This document shows, in pieces, positions 8,617 to 18,452 of a stretch of DNA of 64,000 bases. A model generated the notes under the pieces. That model was not told the DNA's origin and did not search any database. It was given only the letters and a program-made list of their open reading frames with translations. A program made the position numbers and the translations under genes. The stretch is from an uncultured Helicobacter sp. GTDB lineage: Bacteria > Campylobacterota > Campylobacteria > Campylobacterales > Helicobacteraceae. The DNA is taken from contig CALUTE010000011.1 in NCBI GenBank assembly GCA_944323645.1, forward strand, positions 1 to 64,000, given 5' to 3'. Numbering within the stretch: position 1 is the stretch's first letter; each line of letters begins with the position of its first letter.

Positions 8617-9912
8617 TTATGGTAAATATCCTAAAAATTTCGCATACAAAAACCCATAAAACCCAAGCGCACAAAGAAGCATAATGCCATAGAGTTTTTT
8701 AGAAAATATCGCACCAAATGTAAGCGCACTATACAAAAACGTGGGTACAAGGGGCAAATAGTAATTAATACTAGGAATATCAAGTAATAGCACCCTATCA
8801 AGCAAGCTATCACTAAGCCCTCCAAACCCGATGATATGCAGTCCAATCATCAACGGAAAATATACCACAAACGCCAAACTCACAGGGATAGACACAAGCT
8901 GATAAGGTGAAAAATAAGGAAAAAAATAATGCACAATAGGTGTTATGCTGAAAAAAATAGCAAGATTGAAACATAATGCATAAAGCAAAGGATTGCATTT
9001 AGGAAAATAACGTACAAACAAAAAGATATACAATACGCCAAACATTGAAAGAATAAAGCCTATATTAAAGAGTGCGCTGGGAAAAAGCGCGATACAACTA
9101 AGCCCAACAAGCCCTAAAAGCTTGAAACTAAAAATCTGCAAACCCGAAAAATAAAGCAAGAATCCAAAAACAGCCATAGTATAAGCCCGCAAAAAAGAAG
9201 GGACAAAATCCAACACGACAAGATACAAAAAAAGCAACACTAAAATAATGGCTCCCAAGTCGTATGCCTCATTACGATAACTAAAAAATCGCCGCTGCAA
9301 CAAGCGATACATTGGGGCAAGTACAACAAACAAAGCAAGGCTTAAAATCCCCAAATGAAATCCGCTTATAGCAAGAATATGCGCAAGCCCCAAAAGATTG
9401 CTCACTTCACGCCAAGAATAATGCAAAGTATCTGCAAAAAAAAGCGTAGTAAAGAGGCTGGCATTTTGTTTGTTTGTATGTTGGCTTACAATATAGTCTT
9501 TTATGGGTTTGGTAATTTCTTGCTGAGGCAAAAGTGAAAAACTAAAATTGATAAAAAAACAGCTGCGCAAATAATCAAAAAAAGAGCATTTATCTTTCCC
9601 ATTGATTTTTCCATAGACGCGCACAAATCGCCCTTGTAAAAACTTCAAATCTTCTTTTGATGTGGTATAAAAAATATGCCCACTGGCATTGAGCTTTAGC
9701 ACCCAATAAGGCTTGTCATTTTTAGTTTTTTGGTATTGATTAATGATTTGTGCCTGAATCTCTGCGGGTGTCTCAAAAGGAAGCGCAAGATATGCCCTAT
9801 ATTCTAAGGCTAATCGCACACATAAAATAGTGCATAAAATAAAAAAAACAACAAGCCACTCCTTGCCACTAATGAGAGTAATGTTGTATGGAGAAAGCTT
9901 AGATTTTTGCAC
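8617..9912 (-). CDS. comEC: ComEC/Rec2 DNA-uptake channel
   Basis: Inner-membrane channel that passes single-stranded transforming DNA into the cytoplasm. The 431-residue protein has an N-terminal OB-like segment (about 45-125) and a polytopic Competence domain with GLAHILAISGFHLGIL near 175-190, the family hallmark. It lacks the C-terminal metallo-beta-lactamase domain of Bacillus ComEC, as I recall also being the case in H. pylori. The start is GTG (9910-9912), one base after the dnaB stop, so the two are almost certainly co-transcribed and translationally coupled. Confidence 0.88.
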   Translation of the reverse strand: MQKSKLSPYNITLISGKEWLVVFFILCTILCVRLALEYRAYLALPFETPAEIQAQIINQYQKTKNDKPYWVLKLNASGHIFYTTSKEDLKFLQGRFVRVYGKINGKDKCSFFDYLRSCFFINFSFSLLPQQEITKPIKDYIVSQHTNKQNASLFTTLFFADTLHYSWREVSNLLGLAHILAISGFHLGILSLALFVVLAPMYRLLQRRFFSYRNEAYDLGAIILVLLFLYLVVLDFVPSFLRAYTMAVFGFLLYFSGLQIFSFKLLGLVGLSCIALFPSALFNIGFILSMFGVLYIFLFVRYFPKCNPLLYALCFNLAIFFSITPIVHYFFPYFSPYQLVSIPVSLAFVVYFPLMIGLHIIGFGGLSDSLLDRVLLLDIPSINYYLPLVPTFLYSALTFGAIFSKKLYGIMLLCALGFYGFLYAKFLGYLP

Positions 9913-9913
9913 G

Positions 9914-11395
9914 CTAAATCTGTATAGTATCTACCTTATCGGTATTTATTTCAAGTCGTGTGATTGTCGTGGCATAGGCTTCATCACGCTCATCTGCCTT
10001 ATCTTCAAAACGTGTTAGTGGCTTGTTGTATTGCACTTTGATTGTATCCACTGCTCCATTGCGATTTTTAGCTATAATTATTTCTGCTTTTTCGATCGTA
10101 TTGCTTCTAATCTTTCTCAAATCTTCTTCAAGTTTTTTGAATGCTTGATCATTTTGCTTACCCTCTCTGGTTGCCTTGCTGATTTGAAGCTCAAGAGCGC
10201 GTTGCGTATAAACAGAATCTCGATATAAAAACAAAATCACATCGGCATCTTGTTCAATCGCTCCAGATTCTCGCAAATCAGAAAGCATAGGACGCTTATC
10301 ATCACGCCCCTCTACTGCACGATTTAACTGCGAAAGCGCAATGATAGGAATCTCTAAATCCCGAGCAAGTGTCTTTAGCCCCCGTGAAATCTCACTAATC
10401 TCCTCTTGGCGAGCACCCTCACCTCTTCTACCACCAGTACCGCTCATAAGCTGCAAATAGTCAATCACAGCAAGTTCAAGGTTTGGTTCTCTAGTTTTAA
10501 GTTTGCGTAGTTTTGAGCGCAGTTGCGTGATTGTAAGTGAGCTTCCATCATCAATATAAAGAGGCTTTTGTGCCATTAAAGCAGTAGTGTGCGAGAGGTT
10601 TTCTAATGCCATATCATCAAGCTTGCCCGATCGTAAATCCTGCAAAGGGATATTGCTCATAATAGCAAATATACGCATCATAAGCTGTGTAGCTGGCATT
10701 TCAAGGCTAAAGATAGCAACACCCCCGTCTTTATTTAAAGTGTGCTGAATCATATTTAAAGCAAGGGCGGTTTTGCCCATAGCAGGACGTGCGCCAATAA
10801 TAATAAGTTCGCCCGGATTGAAACCCGTCGTGTATTCATTGAGTCTTTTAAATCCTGTATCCAAACCAACCAAAATATTATTGCCCCGTTCTTTGATTTG
10901 TTTGATAGCCTCCATTGTTTCAAGTACAATTTCTTTGCTATGCACAAAAGCACTGTGTGTACCTTGAAAAGAGAGTGCATACACTTCTTTTTCGATACTA
11001 TCTAGAATTTCCTCACTCTGCAAATCTACATCATTTGTTTGTGCAGCGATTGTTGTGGCGAGTTTTGCAAGCTGACGTTTGATTGAGGCATTTTTAATTT
11101 CTTTAATATAAGCTTGTATATTAGCAATAGGGCTTGTAGCAAGAATCTGGGCAAAATCTTCATTGACAATATTTTGCTCTTGCACCCTTGTACGTACAAA
11201 TTCTGCGTTAATAGGTAGGCTCTGTGTCTTAAGCGAAAGGCAAATATCATATATCTTTTGGTGTGGTGGGTATAAGAAATCCTGCGAAACAAGCATATCA
11301 TTTGCTTCAATAAAAATCTCTTCATCAAACAATATCGCAGCAATGAGCCCTCTCTCGATCTCAATAATATATGTATTAAAATTTTCTTTAGCCAC
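9914..11395 (-). CDS. dnaB: Replicative DNA helicase DnaB
   Basis: Hexameric 5'-3' helicase of the replication fork. The 493-residue protein carries the N-terminal DnaB domain (1-110) and the RecA-like C-terminal domain with Walker A GARPAMGKTALAL, Walker B LAVIDYLQLM and SQLNRAVEGR followed by LRESGAIEQDAD. The start is GTG (11393-11395) with GAGG six bases upstream. It heads the leftward block dnaB-comEC-ligase-MATE and is divergent from the agmatine deiminase gene. Confidence 0.97.
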   Translation of the reverse strand: MAKENFNTYIIEIERGLIAAILFDEEIFIEANDMLVSQDFLYPPHQKIYDICLSLKTQSLPINAEFVRTRVQEQNIVNEDFAQILATSPIANIQAYIKEIKNASIKRQLAKLATTIAAQTNDVDLQSEEILDSIEKEVYALSFQGTHSAFVHSKEIVLETMEAIKQIKERGNNILVGLDTGFKRLNEYTTGFNPGELIIIGARPAMGKTALALNMIQHTLNKDGGVAIFSLEMPATQLMMRIFAIMSNIPLQDLRSGKLDDMALENLSHTTALMAQKPLYIDDGSSLTITQLRSKLRKLKTREPNLELAVIDYLQLMSGTGGRRGEGARQEEISEISRGLKTLARDLEIPIIALSQLNRAVEGRDDKRPMLSDLRESGAIEQDADVILFLYRDSVYTQRALELQISKATREGKQNDQAFKKLEEDLRKIRSNTIEKAEIIIAKNRNGAVDTIKVQYNKPLTRFEDKADERDEAYATTITRLEINTDKVDTIQI

Positions 11396-11542
11396 TTGCT
11401 ACCTCATTATTTTTAAATGTACTCTAAAGGTACGCATTGTATCAAAGTAGTATGAAATAAAACTTTATTAAGCATTTTGTTTGAGATTTTGCGAGATAGA
11501 AAAAATCTGCTAGAATCTAAGGAATGATTTATAAGGATAGTA

Positions 11543-12637
11543 ATGCAAAATATATCTACCATACCACCAACCTCATCTCGCAGAATGCTCGCTGAATGGG
11601 AAGAACAAAGTGCTATTTTACTTGCTTTTCCTCATAAAAACAGCGATTGGGAATATTGTATCGATGAAATACGTGAGTGCTTTTGTCGTATCATTGCTTT
11701 GATTATACAATTTGAACCTGTACTTATTTGCGTTGATACACGCGACAAAGATGGACTTTTGCTATTATATGATCGCTTTGCAAACACCAAAGCAGAATCT
11801 ATTGAGCTATCTCCTTACACAAGCATACAACTCTCAAAAGACATTACGCTTGCTTTTGTGCCCACAAACGATGTCTGGGCAAGAGACTTTGGTGCTATCA
11901 GCGTAGAATCTAAACCTCACACACTTTATTTGCTAGATTTTGTATTTAATGGCTGGGGGCTTAAATTTGCTGCAAATTTTGATAACCAAATTACAAAAAA
12001 ACTCCACGAAATGCAACTCTTGCAAGGCACATTAGAATCTCTTCCTTTTGTGTTGGAGGGTGGCAGTATTGATACCGATGGTTGCGGTAGTCTGCTTACT
12101 ACAAGTGCTTGCTTACTAGAATCTAATCGCAACCAAACACTAAACAAACGCGATATAGAACAAATGCTATGCACCACACTTGGAGTATCGCGTGTTTTGT
12201 GGCTTGATTTTGGCTATTTAGAGGGTGATGATACTGATAGTCATATCGATATGCTTGCGCGTTTTGTGGCTAAAGATACAATTGCCTATATTGGCTGTGA
12301 TGATAAAAATGATATACATTATGAACCATTGCGTGCTATGGAGCAGCAACTGCAAAGCTTTAGAGATGTGCAAGATAATCCCTATAAACTTATACGACTA
12401 CCCTTTGTGCGCACAATCTATGATGAAAATGGTACGCGATTACCTGCAAGCTATGCCAACTTTTTATTTGTCAATGGCGCGCTTCTTGTGCCGACATATA
12501 ATGATCCAAACGATACCTTAGCGCTAAAATTACTCGCACAAGCCCTACCACATCTAAAAGTACTGGGAGTTGATGCAAGAGATCTCATCAAATGGCATGG
12601 AAGCTTGCATTGTATTAGTATGCAGCTTTATAAATAA
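11543..12637 (+). CDS. Agmatine deiminase family protein
   Basis: Guanidine-modifying enzyme of the agmatine deiminase/Porphyromonas-type peptidylarginine deiminase family; the likely reaction is agmatine to N-carbamoylputrescine, feeding polyamines. In 364 residues the expected elements appear: N-terminal RMLAEWEEQSAILLAFP, DVWARDFG, FVLEGGSIDTDG, GDDTDSHIDMLARF, and the catalytic Cys357 in GSLHCISMQ. AAGGA supports the start. Its TAA overlaps the ATG of hypF by one base (TAATG), implying coupling. The same neighbour pair occurs in H. pylori as I recall it. Note the spermidine synthase homologue at 58549. Confidence 0.87.
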   Translation: MQNISTIPPTSSRRMLAEWEEQSAILLAFPHKNSDWEYCIDEIRECFCRIIALIIQFEPVLICVDTRDKDGLLLLYDRFANTKAESIELSPYTSIQLSKDITLAFVPTNDVWARDFGAISVESKPHTLYLLDFVFNGWGLKFAANFDNQITKKLHEMQLLQGTLESLPFVLEGGSIDTDGCGSLLTTSACLLESNRNQTLNKRDIEQMLCTTLGVSRVLWLDFGYLEGDDTDSHIDMLARFVAKDTIAYIGCDDKNDIHYEPLRAMEQQLQSFRDVQDNPYKLIRLPFVRTIYDENGTRLPASYANFLFVNGALLVPTYNDPNDTLALKLLAQALPHLKVLGVDARDLIKWHGSLHCISMQLYK

Positions 12638-15219
12638 TGCTTTGCTTACGTTTTATAGGGCTTGTACAAGGTGTTGGATTTCGCCCATTTTTTTATCGTA
12701 TAGCCCATAAACACAATATTTATGGTGGCATACTCAATCATCAAGGCTATGGAGTCGCGCTCATAGATCTAGCATATAGTTGGTCTTTGGTTGCACCTTT
12801 ACCAAAATTAGTGCGTTTTGTCATACTTGAGATTGCATATCCTATGCGAGGCTTTGGTGTTTTAGCAAACAATACAGGATTTTCGCAGTTTTTTAGCGCA
12901 ATCTTTGCTTCACTTCCACCACTTGCACGCATAGATTCTATACAGATACGCCAAGCCACACTAAAAGAAATAGAGCAACTCCTAAAATTAGCTCCAAAAG
13001 CAATGGGGTTTGCGATTTTGCCTTCAGATTCTTGGAATCTAAATGTTAAGACTTCTTTAGCCTATGCATTACCGCAAGATAGCGCAACGTGCAAGGAATG
13101 CTTGGAAGATATATTTTCTCCTACAAGTCGCCATTATGGTTATCATCTTACCTCTTGCACAAACTGCGGAGCACGCTATAGTATTATCAAAGACATACCC
13201 TATGATAGAGAACATACAGCGATGAAACCTTTTATACTCTGCAAAAATTGTGCTAGAGATTATACTAACCCTCTTAGTCGCTTTTATCATGCACAGCCAA
13301 TCTCCTGCAACAATTGTGCTATACCGCTTAAGCTCTTAGATTCCAAGAATGTCGTGATCGCATATGGATCTAAAGCGATAGAATCTTGTGCTAATATATT
13401 GCAACAAGGGGAAATCATCTGTATGAAAGGGCTTGGTGGTTTTGCACTGATTTGTAATGCAAGCAACAAAGAATCTATAATGCGTCTTCGCAAACATAAA
13501 ATGCGCCCTAAAAAACCATTTGTTGTGATGTTTTCATCATTGGCTAAGGCTTCCAAAGCTGTCTATCTCAATGCCAAAGAACAAGAAGCACTTACCGCCT
13601 CAAATGCTCCAATTGTACTTGCAAGTATGCGGCAAAACAATCCCTCATCACTAGCACTTGAAGAAATAGCGCCAAATCTCACAACGCTTGGTGTAATGCT
13701 TGCCAATACCCCTTTGCAACACCTACTACTTGCACAACTACCATTCCCAATCATCTACACGAGTGCCAATCGTCAAAAAGAACCAATCATTACAAATATT
13801 ACACAAGCTATGGAAGTATTTGGCGGAATGATTAGCTATTTTTTGGATTTTTCACGCGAGATTTATAATGGAATTGATGATAGCATTGTTCGCTATATCG
13901 ATAATGAAATTCGCCCCATACGACTTGCACGAGCATACACACCAAAAAGTATTAGCCTGCGACACCTCTCTACACCCTTGCTACAAGCACAAGATGTTAT
14001 ACCAGAATCTAAGAAGTCAATTATGGCACTTGGCGCACAAGATAAGGCAAATATCGTGTTTGCACAAGGAGAGCACTGCCTTATTACGCCATATGTTGGC
14101 AATATGGAATCACTTGCAGCCTATACGCGCTATCAAGATAATCTTGCTTTTTTTGAAAAAATCTATGCATTTACGCCAGAAATCATCATAAGTGATAAGC
14201 ACCCGCGCTACCATACAACAGAGTTTGCGCATACGCTTTGCGCAAAATATACACAAGATTCCCCATCAAATACAACAATACAACACCTACAAATCTATCA
14301 TCATCACGCCCATTTATGCGCAATTCTAGCAGAATGTGCGCATACAAAAGAAGAGCAAATTCTTGGTATTATATGGGATGGAAGTGGTTTTGGAGCAGAT
14401 AAAAGCATTTGGGGTGGAGAATTTTTGTGGGGTGGTTTTGAAGGTTTTGATAGGGTTGGATATTTTGAGCCATTTGGGCTATTTGGAGGGGAGCAAGCCA
14501 TAAAAGATATAAGACGTATAGGCTATATGCTAGCACTCTATGCGCAACATCTGCCAACAATCGCTCGCTTAGAGGACAAACTCCCCAAAGCTTTATGCAA
14601 AGCTATGCGCAAAGCCTTAGAAACACTACAAACTCGCACACCAAAAAGTTTAGATTCTGCACCAAACACACACACTGCAAGTATGTTTATGCCAATGACA
14701 AGTTCTGTTGGTAGGCTTATTGATGGCGTAGCATTTTTGCTTGGGGTGCTAACACACACAAGCTATGAGGGTGAGGCAGGCGCATTACTAGAATCTTTGA
14801 TTTTAGAGCATAAACCCTATGAGCTATCGCCCTACCCTTATGAGTTGCACTCTGTGCATAACGATAAATATATAATTATATGGAATAAGCTTGTATATGC
14901 CATATGTGAAGACATACACAACCAAGAAAACAAAGCCAAAATCGCTTCTAAATTTTTCTATACGCTTGCTAGAATCGCCTTGCAGGTTGCACTGCAGTTT
15001 CAGCAAGAATACTGCGCCAAGAATGGGTATTCGCTCAAAGTTGGCTTCAGTGGTGGTGTTTTTCAAAACAAAGTTCTGTGCGAAATGATAGGACAAGTCT
15101 TTCGCGAAGCGGGTATAACCTATGCTTTTCATACGATTGTACCTTGTAATGATGGTGGAATCGCATTTGGACAAGCTGCTTATGGAATGTTTGTTGGATC
15201 TAATATATCTAAACCCTAA
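12637..15219 (+). CDS. hypF: [NiFe]-hydrogenase maturation carbamoyltransferase HypF
   Basis: Makes the carbamoyl group that HypE turns into the cyanide ligand of the [NiFe] hydrogenase active site. Domains in order: acylphosphatase with LVQGVGFRP and catalytic Arg16; two zinc fingers (Cys152, 155, 174, 177 and 202, 205, 224, 227); a YrdC-like domain (about 245-425); and a Kae1-like carbamoyl-transfer domain with the HHHAHL metal motif and GIIWDGSGFG. At 860 residues it is longer than E. coli HypF (about 750), with extra sequence in the last domain. It overlaps the upstream gene by one base and the convergent nadV stop by four. Confidence 0.96.
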   Translation: MLCLRFIGLVQGVGFRPFFYRIAHKHNIYGGILNHQGYGVALIDLAYSWSLVAPLPKLVRFVILEIAYPMRGFGVLANNTGFSQFFSAIFASLPPLARIDSIQIRQATLKEIEQLLKLAPKAMGFAILPSDSWNLNVKTSLAYALPQDSATCKECLEDIFSPTSRHYGYHLTSCTNCGARYSIIKDIPYDREHTAMKPFILCKNCARDYTNPLSRFYHAQPISCNNCAIPLKLLDSKNVVIAYGSKAIESCANILQQGEIICMKGLGGFALICNASNKESIMRLRKHKMRPKKPFVVMFSSLAKASKAVYLNAKEQEALTASNAPIVLASMRQNNPSSLALEEIAPNLTTLGVMLANTPLQHLLLAQLPFPIIYTSANRQKEPIITNITQAMEVFGGMISYFLDFSREIYNGIDDSIVRYIDNEIRPIRLARAYTPKSISLRHLSTPLLQAQDVIPESKKSIMALGAQDKANIVFAQGEHCLITPYVGNMESLAAYTRYQDNLAFFEKIYAFTPEIIISDKHPRYHTTEFAHTLCAKYTQDSPSNTTIQHLQIYHHHAHLCAILAECAHTKEEQILGIIWDGSGFGADKSIWGGEFLWGGFEGFDRVGYFEPFGLFGGEQAIKDIRRIGYMLALYAQHLPTIARLEDKLPKALCKAMRKALETLQTRTPKSLDSAPNTHTASMFMPMTSSVGRLIDGVAFLLGVLTHTSYEGEAGALLESLILEHKPYELSPYPYELHSVHNDKYIIIWNKLVYAICEDIHNQENKAKIASKFFYTLARIALQVALQFQQEYCAKNGYSLKVGFSGGVFQNKVLCEMIGQVFREAGITYAFHTIVPCNDGGIAFGQAAYGMFVGSNISKP

Positions 15220-16634
15220 CTTGTAATCGCACGCAAAAATTCTTGTTTGCTATAAGCTCTCATTGCCTCAAAACTAGGTAAATGCAAGTCGTGCGTTAAT
15301 ACATCATCTGCTATTGTGTCATCTAAAAATTGCAGTACCTCTCGATTTGGTTTGAGTGCGACTTTGCCTGAAAGAGACATTTTATAGCCACCAGTTATAG
15401 GATTTTTGATAAGATGTTGTGATTTGCCATTTATTTTTATCCAAGTCATTTTACTCACAAGCCCAACATCATCACGGATTCCAGAATTATACGCACAACT
15501 TCCAACCCCAAAACAAAGAAAAGTAGTTGGATCATATTGGTGCTGCTTACACCACGCATAGATTGATCGAGCGCGCTCTGTTGTAATCGCATCTCCATAG
15601 ATAATGCGTACCTTATCAAGTCCAAAATAAGAATCTATCAAGCGAATTACACCAAGTCTTGCACGCTCATCACTTGCATTATAATCACCTGTAAGAATCT
15701 CGTAAGGATCACCAGAATCTGGGCGGATTACAATAGGGTAAGCGCGGGTATTGATCATTGTGTAAGCTTCTTTATCATCACGCAATGCTTGAATAATCTC
15801 CCACAAATTCCATGTATCAGCAACGATTGAAACCATAGAAAGAGGAAATGCACGCATTATGCGCTTGAATGTCTCTACCTCGCCCTCTTTGCCGCCCATA
15901 CACATCACACTATGCTCGCTTGCTGGGATAGAACCAATATGTCGCACATCACCTCCATAATTATCACAGATATTTTGCAATGCCATAACAGAATCTGTTC
16001 CACTAAAAAAAAGTAAATGCCCCATAGCAGAAGCATAGCAATCAGCAATCCCATTCATACCACGCTGCGAAAAATCATGGAAATTATAACTTTCGTCAAG
16101 ATACCTACCCAAAAAATCATATTCTATGCGTTTAAAAAGTGCCGCCTTAGTTGCAACAAAACAAGCCTTCCAAAGTTCTGAATTCAAATATGTCTCAACA
16201 AAATTCACAAACCAGCAATGCGCACTTTCCTTGCATTCTATGGTAATAATAGGTGTATTTGGTCGAACAAATGTGCCTTCTGGCAAAGCTTTAAAGAGGA
16301 TTGGCATTTTGGGTGGCAAATCAAGCCATTTCTGAATTAAAAACGCGTAGGATTCTTGAGTGGAATCAAGCTTCATAAAATCACTATACAAAAAATGCAA
16401 TGCTTGTTTAAGCTCTTCTTTTGGATAACTCACAAACTCCGCATATAAGGATTCTAGTTTGATAATAGCTTGGCGCATACCAAAGGCGACAATATGTCCA
16501 TTGAGCGTATGCAAATCAAGACCTGGTTTGCGACAATAAAGCACACTATAAACCTCTTCCACATTATCTGGATACATTGCTGCGTGGGTATATTTATAAC
16601 AGTCTGCAATAAAAAGTAACCGAGGATACTGCAT
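15216..16634 (-). CDS. nadV: Nicotinamide phosphoribosyltransferase
   Basis: Converts nicotinamide and PRPP to NMN for one-step NAD salvage. The 472-residue protein matches NAMPT/NadV rather than nicotinate enzymes: FHDFSQRG (185-192), IPASEHSVM (236-244, His241 equivalent to the phosphorylated His), VSIVADTWN (268-276) and VIRPDSGDP (302-310). Its ATG overlaps the stop of the sirtuin gene by one base (TAATG). A sirtuin releases nicotinamide, so the pair forms a recycling circuit. The gene ends four bases inside the convergent hypF and no terminator is visible. Confidence 0.93.
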   Translation of the reverse strand: MQYPRLLFIADCYKYTHAAMYPDNVEEVYSVLYCRKPGLDLHTLNGHIVAFGMRQAIIKLESLYAEFVSYPKEELKQALHFLYSDFMKLDSTQESYAFLIQKWLDLPPKMPILFKALPEGTFVRPNTPIITIECKESAHCWFVNFVETYLNSELWKACFVATKAALFKRIEYDFLGRYLDESYNFHDFSQRGMNGIADCYASAMGHLLFFSGTDSVMALQNICDNYGGDVRHIGSIPASEHSVMCMGGKEGEVETFKRIMRAFPLSMVSIVADTWNLWEIIQALRDDKEAYTMINTRAYPIVIRPDSGDPYEILTGDYNASDERARLGVIRLIDSYFGLDKVRIIYGDAITTERARSIYAWCKQHQYDPTTFLCFGVGSCAYNSGIRDDVGLVSKMTWIKINGKSQHLIKNPITGGYKMSLSGKVALKPNREVLQFLDDTIADDVLTHDLHLPSFEAMRAYSKQEFLRAITS

Positions 16635-17395
16635 TATATCTCCTTAAAAAAAATAGTAAGTTCTTGTTCTATATCCTGAATAGCTTGCGTAGCAGGCTTG
16701 TAGAGCAATACATCAAACACAGATTCTGCAATGGTTTTGCTTTTGGCAAGATTGTTTAGGATTTTGCGCCCGATCTTATTATAAGAAGATTCTGCACGTG
16801 CTAGAATCATACTAATATCAACTACACTGCCACTTGTGCCAATAACAAGCACACAATCCTGCGCCCCAAGCGATGAAAAGACTTCATACATCTTGGCATA
16901 AAGTGGTGCTTGCTCATAAAAAAAGACAACCTTTGGTTTCATACGCTCATACCCACACTGCCCACAAGGACGCATATCAAATGCTTGATAACCTATCTCA
17001 AGGACACACTTACAACGCGGACAAGTAATCTTTGTAAGTTCGCCATGAATATGCATAGCATCTTTGATTCCAGCACGCTCAAGCAAATCATCGATATTTT
17101 GTGTAATATGAATCACCTCAATTGGTTTTGGTTTTTTATATGCTCTTGGAATAGATTGGAAGAATTCTTGCAAAGAAGCAAGAAAAAAATGCATAGCATT
17201 TGGTTTGGCGGCTGCTAGCTCTGCACGCCGTTTGTTATAAAAACTATGCACAAGAGCATAATTTTCCTCCCAATTCTCATAGTTGCACACTTCCATAGGA
17301 TCATATTGTGCCCATAAACCATTGTCGTCACGAAAGGTGGGGATTCCAGATTCTGCACTAAGCCCAGCACCACTAAAGACAACGAGTTTTGGCAT
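16634..17395 (-). CDS. cobB: Sirtuin NAD-dependent protein deacylase
   Basis: Removes acyl groups from lysines, consuming NAD+ and releasing nicotinamide. The 253-residue protein has GAGLSAESGIPTFRD at 9-23, TQNIDDLLERAG at 98-109, catalytic His117 in HIHGE, a four-Cys zinc site (Cys125, 128, 144, 147) and GTSGSVV. The YNKR segment (Tyr53, Arg56) matches the Tyr-x-x-Arg acid-recognition motif of class III sirtuins such as E. coli CobB, predicting desuccinylase activity. AAGGAG precedes the ATG. It sits 33 bp after hypE and overlaps nadV by one base. Confidence 0.94.
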   Translation of the reverse strand: MPKLVVFSGAGLSAESGIPTFRDDNGLWAQYDPMEVCNYENWEENYALVHSFYNKRRAELAAAKPNAMHFFLASLQEFFQSIPRAYKKPKPIEVIHITQNIDDLLERAGIKDAMHIHGELTKITCPRCKCVLEIGYQAFDMRPCGQCGYERMKPKVVFFYEQAPLYAKMYEVFSSLGAQDCVLVIGTSGSVVDISMILARAESSYNKIGRKILNNLAKSKTIAESVFDVLLYKPATQAIQDIEQELTIFFKEI

Positions 17396-17428
17396 ATTTT
17401 CTCCTTTGGATAGCTACTGCGAGAAATC

Positions 17429-18433
17429 TTAGCATATTCTTGGTAACAGCTCACCCTGAGGATATTCCATAAAACGCTTGCCACCCCACTGATTTTTGAG
17501 CACAACACGCGCACCAACTTGACCAGAATCTAATACTTCACCGATAACACAAGCTTGCGCTCCAAGCGAATGTGCCCGCAAAAGTGCGCAAACCTCATCA
17601 GCATTCTCTCTTGCAACACCAAGCACACAAACCCCTTCATTGGCAAGCTGTGTTGCCTCAAGCCCCAGAATCTCACACACACCCCAAACGCGTTCATCAA
17701 CCAAAATCTTTGCTTCATCGATCTCTATGCACACTTGCGCATCTTGCGCCCACTCATTAAGCACTGCGGCAAGTCCTCCCCGTGTCGCATCGCGCAAAGT
17801 ATGCAGGTTAAGATTGCTCAAAAAGAGTGGCTCAAGCATAGGATAAAGCTGTGCGCAATCACTTGATAAATGAGATTCTAGCTCGATACCTTCGCGTATA
17901 GCAAAAATACTTGCCCCGTGTGCGCCAATGCCTGCAGAAAGAATGATCACATCATTTGGACGTAAAGCTTTTGAAGAAATATTTGGCTTAATGATATGTC
18001 CTATACAAGTTGTATTAATAAAAATTTTATCAGCGCTTCCTTTTGGAACGACCTTGGTGTCGGCACTAAGAATCTTAATATTTGTGTTAGAAAGCTCTGT
18101 AGCGATACTACAAACAATGGATTCTAACTCTTGCATACTAAATCCTTCTTCAAGAATAAAGCCAAGGCTTATAAACTCGGGTTTTGCACCCATCATCGCC
18201 ACATCATTACTGCTTCCACATACACTAAGCTTGCCAATATCGCCACCTGGAAAAAATATCGGAGTGATGACAAAGCTATCAGTACTTAGTGCCAAACCTC
18301 CATTTGCGTGAAACACACCCGCATCTTCACCATAAGAGACAAATGAAGTTCCCAAATGTTTTAAAAATACATTCTGAATGAGTTCATTTGTCGATGCACC
18401 TCCACTACCTTGTGCAAGAGTGATTGTCTGCAT
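17429..18433 (-). CDS. hypE: [NiFe]-hydrogenase maturation protein HypE
   Basis: Dehydrates the thiocarbamate made with HypF to a thiocyanate, the source of the cyanide ligands. The 334-residue PurM-like protein begins with LAQGSGGASTNELI and has the AIRS core signature VCGSSNDVAMMGAKPEF. It ends in PRIC, placing the essential Cys334 exactly at the C-terminus. AAGGAGG gives a strong RBS. Its partner hypF lies on the opposite strand about 2.2 kb away, with nadV and cobB in between. No hypA, hypB, hypC or hypD gene is in the window. Confidence 0.96.
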   Translation of the reverse strand: MQTITLAQGSGGASTNELIQNVFLKHLGTSFVSYGEDAGVFHANGGLALSTDSFVITPIFFPGGDIGKLSVCGSSNDVAMMGAKPEFISLGFILEEGFSMQELESIVCSIATELSNTNIKILSADTKVVPKGSADKIFINTTCIGHIIKPNISSKALRPNDVIILSAGIGAHGASIFAIREGIELESHLSSDCAQLYPMLEPLFLSNLNLHTLRDATRGGLAAVLNEWAQDAQVCIEIDEAKILVDERVWGVCEILGLEATQLANEGVCVLGVARENADEVCALLRAHSLGAQACVIGEVLDSGQVGARVVLKNQWGGKRFMEYPQGELLPRIC

Positions 18434-18452
18434 AAGACCTCCTTAACAAACC

